Origin: Paenibacillus oryzae
GTDB lineage: Bacteria; Bacillota; Bacilli; Paenibacillales; Paenibacillaceae
DNA length: 64,000 nt
Reading direction: 5' to 3'
NCBI RefSeq assembly: GCF_001675045.1
Contig: NZ_LYPA01000080.1
Coordinates: 186,001-250,000, forward strand
Below the pieces are notes generated by a model that saw only the letters and a list, made by a program, of their open reading frames with translations, did no database searches and was not told the origin of the DNA. Position numbers and translations under genes: made by a program. Of this stretch, positions 1 to 6,201 are shown one piece after another; the first letter of the stretch is position 1, and every line of letters starts with the position of its first letter.

Positions 1-239
1 TGACAACGGATTTACGGCCCAAGCTGAAAAAAACATTTTGGTTGGCTATACACATGTTGTCCTATCCTGTTTTTTTAACGGCTATGCTTCATGGCGTCAA
101 GGCGGGGACGGATTCCAGCCATCCTTTGGTGCAAGCCATGTATATCATTACTCTTGCGGTTACCTTAGCATTGTTTGGCGGCAGAATGTGGCTGCGCGGC
201 AGTGCAAAAAGCGTACAGGCGGCCCGCCGTGCGGGGTGA
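1..239 (+). CDS. C-terminal end of a ferric-reductase-like membrane protein (partial)
   Basis: The frame is open from base 3 to a TGA at 237-239, giving the last 78 residues of a protein that starts before the window. The piece holds two hydrophobic helices. One carries HMLSYPVFLTAMLHG, with two histidines of the kind that ligate haem in ferric-reductase-like transmembrane proteins, followed by AGTDS. The other is MYIITLAVTLALFGGRMW. The tail is short and basic (RGSAKSVQAARRAG), as expected for a cytoplasmic end. The family is known for haem b electron transfer across the membrane; the role here is inferred from this fragment only. No ribosome site precedes the internal TTG at 42, so it is not taken as a start. 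Confidence 0.6.
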   Translation, partial: TTDLRPKLKKTFWLAIHMLSYPVFLTAMLHGVKAGTDSSHPLVQAMYIITLAVTLALFGGRMWLRGSAKSVQAARRAG

Positions 240-285
240 AGTCGGCAATAAGCCGGAGCTGATAAAAGCTTCATAAGAAAGAGAC

Positions 286-362
286 TAGGGCGTGTCTGAA
301 TACTCCGAGGGGGCGAAAAAGCGGTGCAAGATGACCTCAAGCGGGTTTTCAGACACACCCTA
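286..362. repeat. Inverted-repeat element, copy A (internally deleted, 77 bp)
   Basis: It begins TAGGGCGTGTCTGAA and ends TTCAGACACACCCTA, a 15-bp terminal inverted repeat with one mismatch, flanked by TA on each side. Compared with the 159-bp copy at 26831-26989 (opposite orientation), it keeps both ends (TGAATACTCCGAGG on the left; GCGGTGCAAGATGACC then AAGCGGG on the right) but lacks about 80 bp of the middle. It contains no gene. It is a MITE-like, non-autonomous element. Confidence 0.8.
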
Positions 363-393
363 AAATGGCGTCCGCATGTTCTCAATACTAGTA

Positions 394-428
394 AACCAGC
401 CCCCGGCAGCTAATGCCGGGGGCTGGTT
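394..428 (-). terminator. Terminator of the MarR/nitroreductase operon
   Basis: A perfect 15-bp stem (AACCAGCCCCCGGCA paired with TGCCGGGGGCTGGTT) has a 5-nt loop. It lies 39 bases beyond the stop codon of the monooxygenase gene. The T-tract on the minus strand is short (TTTACTAG), so termination may be only partial. Confidence 0.7.
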
Positions 429-467
429 CAAGCGGAGAAGTCATTAAGAGACTTCTGCCGGCTGCGT

Positions 468-761
468 TTAGTTAAGCGGCTCTCCTGAGAAAGCCTGCAA
501 TTCCATCGGCGCTGCCATAAAGGAAGGGGCCAGCTTGATAAAGGCTTGAAGATGACTGCTTTCGTTATGCTGGGCCACTGCTTCCTGATCTCTCCACAGC
601 TCCACCATCGTATAGCGATTAGGCGCCTCTGTGCTTTTCAACAGCTGGTAGCCTAAATTGCCTTCTTCGGCACGGCTCAGAGAGATCAGCGTACGAGCCG
701 CTTCATGAAAAACGTCTTCTTGATTAGGGTGTACGTGTAAATGCGCATGGATGATTAACAT
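468..761 (-). CDS. Antibiotic-biosynthesis-monooxygenase (ABM) family protein
   Basis: A 97-residue single-domain protein of the dimeric ferredoxin-like ABM/YgiN fold. It starts MLIIHAHLHVHPNQEDVF and has the family's core E-G-N-L-G-Y-Q-L segment and the MVELWRDQEAVAQHNES segment near residue 55. Relatives oxidise quinols and other aromatics or act as small haem or quinone enzymes without a separate cofactor. A good GAGGAGGG site lies 6 bases before the ATG. It is the last gene of a three-gene minus-strand operon, 26 bp after the nitroreductase, which suggests a shared role in handling quinone-like electrophiles. The exact substrate cannot be read from the sequence. Confidence 0.8.
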   Translation of the reverse strand: MLIIHAHLHVHPNQEDVFHEAARTLISLSRAEEGNLGYQLLKSTEAPNRYTMVELWRDQEAVAQHNESSHLQAFIKLAPSFMAAPMELQAFSGEPLN

Positions 762-787
762 ATGAACCCTCCTCTCTTGGTGCAGAA

Positions 788-1426
788 TTAGTGCCAGGAT
801 GCAACAGTTTCAACAGGCAGGCGGTAGGAAGGATAACCTTGCTGAGCAGCCTTGCCGATACTGATAAGCATAATGGGCTGATAACGCTCCTTGTCCAATC
901 CGAACGCATCCGCAATTTGGTCTTTTTCAAATCCGCCAATTGGGTTAGTATCGTAACCGTGTGCGCGGGCAACCAGCATTAATTGCATGGAAACCAGGCC
1001 GGCATCTATAAAGTTTACGTCGCGCAAATCAGAAGCCGAATAGTTTGCGTAGAAGCTTTTAATAATCGGCATTTGCGCTTCCTTGACCTCCTGAGGCATA
1101 TAACCTAGCTCAACTGCTTTTCCAAAAATTTCATCTGCATATTGGATGTTTTCCATGTCTGCAAAAACAGCGATAACAGCAGAGGAGGTCAGCACCTGGG
1201 TTTGATTAAAGCGGGCGAGCGGAGCAAGCTTTTGTTTGCCCTCCTCGCTTTCAATAACGACAAAGCGCCATGGCTGCAGGTTGACGGAGGAAGGGGCGCG
1301 TGTAGCCTCGGCAAGCATCTCGCTCATTTCCTCCTTGCTGATTTTCACCTCGGGGTCGTAGGCTTTGATGGAACGGCGGTTTAATGCAATTTCGCGGAAG
1401 TCGTTGGATGATTGGCTGTTACTCAT
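788..1426 (-). CDS. Nitroreductase family protein (YodC/MhqN-like)
   Basis: A 212-residue FMN-dependent NAD(P)H nitroreductase. The N-terminal RRSIKAYDP holds the FMN-phosphate-binding arginines, followed by the family signature EATRAPSSVNLQPWRFVV near residue 40; a glycine-rich segment (YDTNPIGGFEKDQI) lies near residue 160. It most resembles the Bacillus YodC/MhqN enzymes that detoxify quinones and nitroaromatics. The ATG is preceded by AAGGAG at 11 bases. It sits between a MarR regulator (49 bp upstream) and an ABM monooxygenase (26 bp downstream). The same grouping of a MarR repressor with quinone reductases occurs in the MhqR and YodB systems, so induction by quinones or thiol-reactive electrophiles is likely but inferred. 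Confidence 0.85.
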   Translation of the reverse strand: MSNSQSSNDFREIALNRRSIKAYDPEVKISKEEMSEMLAEATRAPSSVNLQPWRFVVIESEEGKQKLAPLARFNQTQVLTSSAVIAVFADMENIQYADEIFGKAVELGYMPQEVKEAQMPIIKSFYANYSASDLRDVNFIDAGLVSMQLMLVARAHGYDTNPIGGFEKDQIADAFGLDKERYQPIMLISIGKAAQQGYPSYRLPVETVASWH

Positions 1427-1475
1427 GATGTAAGCATCTCCTTTTTGATTGTCTAAATAAGGTTGAACATTTTCT

Positions 1476-1898
1476 TTAAATATTATGGATCATACGCTTG
1501 AGATAATCCGCCAGCCGCTCTATTTCATTCTGGCTGAAGCCTTCGAGAATCTGGTTCAGAAAGCTGTCCCGTTCGCTTCTGTATCCTTCAATTCGCTTTT
1601 TGCCTTCATCGCTCAGTGTGACGAAGGTTTCGCGGTTATCATCGGGATTTCTGCGCCGGATCACCATGCCGTTTGCTTCAAGCTGTTTCAAATGGCGGGT
1701 TATTGCGGCATTATCAATATTAATTCGCTTCTGAAGCATGGACTGGTTGATCTCGCCGACCTGACATAGCTCATGGAGAATCTCCAGCCGGGACGAGCTG
1801 ATGCCGGTGCATTGCTCGAACTTGGGACTAAGCTTGTTGCGCAATCCGTTGAGCAAACTCAGAATTTGCTCTTCGTTGCTGTTCGTTCCGTTTGTCAT
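1476..1898 (-). CDS. MarR family transcriptional regulator
   Basis: 140 residues with the MarR winged helix: a dimerisation helix at the N terminus, the helix-turn-helix around INQSMLQKRINIDNAAITRHLKQLEANGMV (roughly residues 53-82), and the wing RRRNPDDNRETFVTLSDEGKK. Two cysteines (CTGISS near residue 30 and LCQVG near 45) could act as redox sensors, as in some MarR proteins, but this is inference. AGGAGG lies 10 bases before the ATG. It is the first gene of the operon with the nitroreductase and monooxygenase, and it probably represses its own operon through palindromes upstream at about 1982-2008. Confidence 0.88.
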   Translation of the reverse strand: MTNGTNSNEEQILSLLNGLRNKLSPKFEQCTGISSSRLEILHELCQVGEINQSMLQKRINIDNAAITRHLKQLEANGMVIRRRNPDDNRETFVTLSDEGKKRIEGYRSERDSFLNQILEGFSQNEIERLADYLKRMIHNI

Positions 1899-1981
1899 AC
1901 CTGCTTGGCCTCCTGTCTTATTTAATGGAACAGGACAATTTTGCCGCGATCAGTGAACGGACTTTTTAGTATGCTTGACCT

Positions 1982-2008
1982 ATCAATAGTTGATGCATCA
2001 ATCATTGA
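1982..2008. promoter_or_regulatory. Two adjacent palindromes, candidate MarR operator
   Basis: ATCAA-TAG-TTGAT (1982-1994) and TCAAT-C-ATTGA (1998-2008) lie 84-110 bp upstream of the marR ATG in an AT-rich stretch. Dyads of this size are typical MarR operators. No clear -35/-10 pair could be assigned, so this is a candidate only. Confidence 0.4.
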
Positions 2009-2102
2009 CGGCTCAATTAATATAGCATACGATTTTCGCTTTTGCAAATGCCCATACCTATTTTCATTTTTTTCATCCATTACAACCTTCTATTGCCAAA
2101 AC

Positions 2103-2162
2103 GGCGCCTTCAGGAAGCATGCGGCTTGATTATAAGCCACGCTTCTAAAGGCGCCATTTTTT
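2103..2162. terminator. Hairpin terminator between divergent/convergent units
   Basis: The arms GGCGCCTTcAGgAAGC (2103-2118) and GCTTCTaAAGGCGCC (2141-2155) pair with small interruptions. They are followed by ATTTTTT on the plus strand and GTTTTGG on the minus strand. It probably terminates ytxJ reading leftward, although the T-run is better in the plus direction. Confidence 0.65.
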
Positions 2163-2180
2163 ATAGAATGTGTGCGACCG

Positions 2181-2211
2181 CGCAGATAGAGAGGGTTTCA
2201 GACATGCCCTA
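2181..2211. repeat. Inverted-repeat element, copy B (degenerate end only)
   Basis: GGGTTTCAGACATGCCCTA at 2193-2211 matches the right end of the family (GGGTTTTCAGACACGCCCTA) with few changes. Homology fades leftward near 2181 and no matching left end is present. Its terminal CTA is, on the minus strand, the TAG stop codon of ytxJ. Confidence 0.65.
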
Positions 2212-2547
2212 GTCCAGAACGGCGCTGATATGAGCTTTCGTTACGGCCCAATGGGAAGCCGTCCACACTTTGGCTCCTTTGTCTACGTAGATAATTTGGG
2301 GCGATTCGTGCTTCACCCCGGTATCCTCGGCGATTTTATTGGAAACAGGACGCGATTCAATTACCTTTACGAGTAAATAGTCGACATCCTCGCGTGGGCT
2401 GCCGTTCATATAATTGCTGAATTCCTGATGCGCATTTGCGCTGACCGGGCAAGTAGTGCTGTGCTTGAAAACAACAAGCGGACGCTCTGAAGAAGCCTTC
2501 AGTGCCTCGGACCATTCATCAATTGTAGTGATTTCCCTATAGGTCAT
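2209..2547 (-). CDS. ytxJ: Bacillithiol-system redox protein YtxJ (monothiol bacilliredoxin)
   Basis: 112 residues with a thioredoxin-like fold. The single active-site cysteine is in HSTTCPVSANAHQEF, the YtxJ/BrxC signature (TCP[VI]S), and a conserved Pro lies in HESPQIIYV. The family removes bacillithiol from mixed disulfides on cytoplasmic proteins. The ATG at 2547 has GAGGAG 8 bases upstream; the GTG three codons earlier overlaps that site and was rejected. The TAG stop is formed by the edge of an inverted-repeat element. The neighbouring quinone-response operon fits a thiol-stress theme, but ytxJ has its own unit. Confidence 0.9.
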   Translation of the reverse strand: MTYREITTIDEWSEALKASSERPLVVFKHSTTCPVSANAHQEFSNYMNGSPREDVDYLLVKVIESRPVSNKIAEDTGVKHESPQIIYVDKGAKVWTASHWAVTKAHISAVLD

Positions 2548-2597
2548 CTCTTTCACTCCTCGTCTGTAATGGTTTTATTATAACAAAAAAAGGTGAG

Positions 2598-2626
2598 TTG
2601 CATCACAGACTAAATGGTGTTATAGT
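2598..2626 (+). promoter_or_regulatory. Promoter of the TetR gene
   Basis: TTGCAT (2598-2603), a 17-bp spacer and TATAGT (2621-2626) form a good SigA-type promoter. Transcription would start near 2633, just before the operator at 2640-2662. Confidence 0.65.
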
Positions 2627-2639
2627 AGGAAATACGAAA

Positions 2640-2662
2640 TGACCGTTTTAGTATTTTGGTCA
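2640..2662. promoter_or_regulatory. TetR operator 1 (TGACC-N13-GGTCA)
   Basis: Inverted half-sites TGACC (2640-2644) and GGTCA (2658-2662) have exactly 13 bases between them. The same arrangement recurs at 3415-3437 before yhgE. The position just downstream of the promoter fits autorepression. Confidence 0.75.
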
Positions 2663-2718
2663 GTTTGGAGGGGGAATTGCTTCAACGAATCCATCAAAGG
2701 ATGAAGGAAGGTGTATAG

Positions 2719-3321
2719 ATGTCAGTTGATCGCAGACAATTGATTGTTGAGGCTGCCGCCAAATCTTTTTCGATGTTTGGCTACAAGGCAACTACAATGG
2801 ATGGCGTAGCCCGGATAGCCTCAGTCGGAAAAGGAACCATTTATACGTTTTTTGCCAACAAAGAAGAATTGTTTCAGGTTATTATGAAAGAAATGATACT
2901 TGAAATGAAAAACGTAGCGGAATCGGTGATTCAGCCCAACCATCATTTCTTCGACAATCTGAACGCGGCCCTGGAGAGGCTGCTTGATTTCCGCGAGCAG
3001 CATGAGCTTGCCTTAAAGCTGCTGCAAGAGGTGCGGGAAATCGGAACGCCAATGGCGGTGGAGGCGCTGGAGCAATTGGAGCGCGCCGTTATCAGTTATA
3101 TCTCGGCCCAGGTTGGCAAGGCTGTGGAGCGTAAGGAAATCAAGCCCTGCGATCCCCAAATGACGGCTTTTGTTATGCTGAAGCTGTACATGGCGCTTGC
3201 TGTGGACTGGAAAAATATGTACGGTCCTATTTCTAAGCAGCAGCTTTCCGAAAAGCTGAGATTTTATTTGGAGATCGGATTGGCTTCCGACGATGCCGGA
3301 GCCGCCTTGGCTAAGAGCTGA
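2719..3321 (+). CDS. TetR family repressor (YhgD-like), next to yhgE
   Basis: 200 residues. The N-terminal TetR helix-turn-helix (residues 5-50) reads RRQLIVEAAAKSFSMFGYKATTMDGVARIASV then GKGTIYTFFANKEELF, the classic pattern. The C-terminal all-helical ligand domain is of unknown specificity. The ATG has a GAAGG site at a normal distance. It is followed 206 bp later by a YhgE/Pip gene, the same pairing as yhgD-yhgE in Bacillus. Matching operators lie in front of both genes, so it very probably represses itself and the downstream membrane protein. The ligand is unknown. Confidence 0.88.
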   Translation: MSVDRRQLIVEAAAKSFSMFGYKATTMDGVARIASVGKGTIYTFFANKEELFQVIMKEMILEMKNVAESVIQPNHHFFDNLNAALERLLDFREQHELALKLLQEVREIGTPMAVEALEQLERAVISYISAQVGKAVERKEIKPCDPQMTAFVMLKLYMALAVDWKNMYGPISKQQLSEKLRFYLEIGLASDDAGAALAKS

Positions 3322-3414
3322 GTCTCTGAACGGTATCTCTTCAATAAAGGAAAAGAAAAGCAGAAATAAAACGCCTCCGTCTTGCATGATGGAGAGCTGT
3401 TTTTTGCTCAAAAG

Positions 3415-3437
3415 TGACCAATTAACCAAAATGGTCA
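3415..3437. promoter_or_regulatory. TetR operator 2, before yhgE-like gene
   Basis: TGACC (3415-3419), 13 bases, GGTCA (3433-3437). It matches operator 1 in half-sites and spacing, and is followed by TTTAGTATAG, a likely -10 region for the yhgE-like gene. Confidence 0.75.
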
Positions 3438-3527
3438 TTTAGTATAGTTGTAACCAGCCGAGTGTATATAAGTTGGACTGGAACTTATATGGGAATCATT
3501 TTATAGACAAACAGGAGTGGATCATCA

Positions 3528-5561
3528 ATGAAATGGCATGGATTCAAACAATTCGGCAGGGAGCTTTCGGCTATACTGCGCAATAAAAAGGTTCTTATTC
3601 CCGTTATAGCTGTTATTATGGTGCCCGTTATGTATTCAGCGATGTTTCTGGGAGCCTTCTGGGACCCTTACGCCAAAATGGATCAGCTGCCGGTTGCCGT
3701 CGTTAATAACGATACCGGAACGGAATTTCAAGGCAAGTCTCTGCATATCGGAGCCGATTTTGTGGATAAACTAAAGGAAAACCCTAAATTCGACTGGGCT
3801 TTCGTAAGCAAGGATGAAGCCCTTCAAGGCATGAAGGACAATAAATATTATATGACGATTGAAATACCAGAGCATTTTTCGCAGGATGCAACAACGCTGA
3901 CATCGGATCAGCCGCAGCCCGCAAAGCTTGTTTTTCTCCCTAATGAAAGCTTCAACTTTCTTGCTGCACAAATCGGCAACACAGCCGTTGAGCAAATGAG
4001 AGCGATGCTGAACAAGGAAGTAACAGAAACCTATGCCAAAACGGTGTTTGAGAAGCTGGAGGATGCCGCCGACGGCATTGTAAAAGCTGGCGATGGCGCA
4101 GGGCAAATCGCCGATGGCACAGCCAAGGCCAAGGATGGAGCGCAGCTTCTGGAGCAAAATCTCGCCAAGCTGACAGAAGGCACGACCGCGCTGCAGGATG
4201 GCGCCAGCAAGCTGGATGCGGCTGGAACGGCGTTGGCTGATGGCAGCAGCGAGCTTAAAACAGGGGCAAGCAAGCTCGCCGGTGGTTTGACGCAACTGGA
4301 GAACGCGGGAGCAGCTTTGGCGGAAGGCAGTGCAAGCGCGGATGCTGGCGTCAAGCAGCTTGCAGCGGGACTATCAGCGTCTTCGCAAGGCGCTGATGAG
4401 TTAAAAGCCGGAGCGGATGGTTTGGCTGCCGGATTGGGACAATTGGCGGCTGCCAACCCGACTCTTGCGGAATCGCCGGAATTCCAAGCTCTTCTGGCGG
4501 CTAGCCAGCGTCTGGCGGGCGGTCTGGAGAAATCGGCGGCGGGACAGCAGCAGCTTGCGGCTGGCGCTGAATCGCTGGAGCAAGGCGTAGGCAAACTGGC
4601 TGCCGGCAGTGTGCAGCTTAAGGAAGGCTTAAACGGCGCAAAAAGCGGCGCGCAAACGCTGGAAGCCGGTCTTGGCACGTTGTCCAGCGGAGCCTCAGAG
4701 TTGTCGAACGGGTTGACCAAGCTTAAGTCTTCCACGGCAGCACTTTATGACGGTTCGTCCAAGCTGAAGGATGGAGCCGGGGAATTGTCAGGAGGTTTGC
4801 TGACTTTGGATGACGGAGCGCAGGAGCTGTCCAGCAAACTGAATGATGCCTCGTCGGCAACAAGCGATCTGGCATTTAATGATGACAAAGCCGAAATGTT
4901 TGCCGAGCCGATTCAGCTGCAGGTGGAGCCTGTAACGACCGTTTCGAATTACGGCACTGGCTTTGCTCCGTATTTCCTGTCCTTGGGCTTGTATGTCGGG
5001 GCATTGCTTATTACGATTGTTTTCAGTATGAAGGAACCGGCGGTTCGTCCGGCAAACGGCTGGAGCTGGTTCTGGAGCAAGGCGCTGACACTGGTTTTGA
5101 TTGGCTCTTTGCAAGCCCTTGTTGCCGATGCGGCGCTGCTGTATATTCTGAAGCTTGAGGTTCATAATGTGCCGTTGTTTGCTTTGTTCTCTATTGCAAC
5201 CAGCATTACCTATATGATGATTATTCAGTTTTTTGTTACGACAATGGGCAATCCGGGACGCTTCGCCGCGATTATTCTGCTGATTCTTCAGCTTACCACC
5301 TCGGCAGGCACCTTTCCGCTGGAGCTGATTCCAGGCTGGATGCAGCATATAACCCCTTGGCTGCCTATGACTTATACGGTTGCAGGATTCAAGGATGTTA
5401 TTTCCAGCGGCGAGATTAGCCGCATGTGGGGAGATATGGCATGGCTTGAAGTATTCACGGGCGTGTTCGCGTTCCTGACGCTGGCGTATTTCACCTTTGT
5501 CCATCGCCGCACCCGCTCCGGCGCAGAGCCGGAAGCAAATGCAAAGCTGACAACAGCTTAA
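3528..5561 (+). CDS. yhgE: YhgE/Pip domain membrane protein (ABC-2-like)
   Basis: 677 residues. One N-terminal membrane helix (about residues 21-45, ending in GAFWDPYAKMDQLPVAVVNND, the family hallmark) precedes a large extracellular region. From about residue 185 to 440 this region is built from repeated 7- and 11-residue units of the type L-x-x-G-A-x-x-L-A-x-G, a long coiled or helical stalk. Five to six membrane helices follow (about 478-655) in the ABC-2 permease arrangement. Relatives include phage infection protein Pip, YhgE and the type VII secretion stalk protein EsaA. Export of a lipophilic compound or a receptor-like role is possible; neither is proven here. The gene is controlled by the adjacent TetR protein through a shared operator. 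Confidence 0.88.
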   Translation: MKWHGFKQFGRELSAILRNKKVLIPVIAVIMVPVMYSAMFLGAFWDPYAKMDQLPVAVVNNDTGTEFQGKSLHIGADFVDKLKENPKFDWAFVSKDEALQGMKDNKYYMTIEIPEHFSQDATTLTSDQPQPAKLVFLPNESFNFLAAQIGNTAVEQMRAMLNKEVTETYAKTVFEKLEDAADGIVKAGDGAGQIADGTAKAKDGAQLLEQNLAKLTEGTTALQDGASKLDAAGTALADGSSELKTGASKLAGGLTQLENAGAALAEGSASADAGVKQLAAGLSASSQGADELKAGADGLAAGLGQLAAANPTLAESPEFQALLAASQRLAGGLEKSAAGQQQLAAGAESLEQGVGKLAAGSVQLKEGLNGAKSGAQTLEAGLGTLSSGASELSNGLTKLKSSTAALYDGSSKLKDGAGELSGGLLTLDDGAQELSSKLNDASSATSDLAFNDDKAEMFAEPIQLQVEPVTTVSNYGTGFAPYFLSLGLYVGALLITIVFSMKEPAVRPANGWSWFWSKALTLVLIGSLQALVADAALLYILKLEVHNVPLFALFSIATSITYMMIIQFFVTTMGNPGRFAAIILLILQLTTSAGTFPLELIPGWMQHITPWLPMTYTVAGFKDVISSGEISRMWGDMAWLEVFTGVFAFLTLAYFTFVHRRTRSGAEPEANAKLTTA

Positions 5562-6033
5562 GGCACAGCTTAAGTCATCGAACGGCCTTGCAGCTTGCGG
5601 AACCCTAATGGCCGCGAGGCCGAAGCAATTGAAGCGGGAGCCGAAGCTGAGGCCAAAGCCAGAGCCGAAACTGACGTCAAAGCTGACGCCAAAGCCAGAG
5701 CCGAAGCTGACGCCAAAACTGACGTCAAAGCCGAAGCTTACGTCGAAACTGAAGCTAAAGCCGAAGCTGATTTTAGCTGCTGCGGACATCCGTGACCCTT
5801 AGAGCCTTGTTTTGACGGAGTATCCAATTCTAAAGGTCATGCGTGTCTGTAAGAGCCTGAATTTGTCCATAAAACACAACTTTCGAGCGTCTAACGGACA
5901 GCGGTGACCGCTACATGGAGTCAATGCAGCTTTTTGATGCTCTGAGGGACATTTGTGACCGGTACGCAGTGGAAGCGGAAGTGGAATCGATAAGGACTCG
6001 TATTACATTCACCTTATATGCCACCTTATAACT
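5562..6033. other. Non-coding stretch behind yhgE
   Basis: It holds the hexanucleotide-type repeat at 5618-5772, and then about 250 bp (5775-6030) in which no gene, promoter or known element could be recognised. Two short phrases recur there (GGACAGCGGTGACCG and GGGACATTTGTGACCGG), possibly decayed copies of one motif. Confidence 0.5.
5618..5772. repeat. Imperfect GCC-GAAGCT-GACGCC-AAA type minisatellite
   Basis: About 155 bp is built from variants of GCCGAAGCTGA, GACGTCAAAGC and GCCAAAGCCAGA, with a basic 6-base step. Because the unit is a multiple of three, frames on both strands stay open (AEAKA-type, KPKL-type and FGFS-type peptides). None has a ribosome site or a recognisable domain, so coding is not supported. 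It starts about 55 bp after the yhgE stop codon. Confidence 0.75.
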
Positions 6034-6066
6034 CAAAAGAGCCCCGCTTAATGCGGAGCTCTTTTT
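6034..6066. terminator. Bidirectional terminator
   Basis: AAAAGAGCcCCGC-TTAAT-GCGGaGCTCTTTTT is a GC stem bounded by A and T runs, so it can work from either side. It lies between the plus-strand yhgE region and the minus-strand nucleotidase. Confidence 0.8.
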
Positions 6067-6201
6067 GGTTGCAAGACGCTTGAGTTAATTTATGCCTGCA
6101 AAATGTTAGTTTTAATTGGTAACTGCAAAACGTTTGTTTCATTGATGGTAGCAGGCTGTTTGTGTACTTGTTGCTTGTAGTTTGTTTACGATACAGATTG
6201 A

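Noticed and set aside
5595-5802. Small repetitive proteins (AEAKA-type or KPKL-type) on the plus strand, and a large one on the minus strand
   Set aside because: Open frames are a by-product of the six-base repeat. No ribosome site and no known domain.
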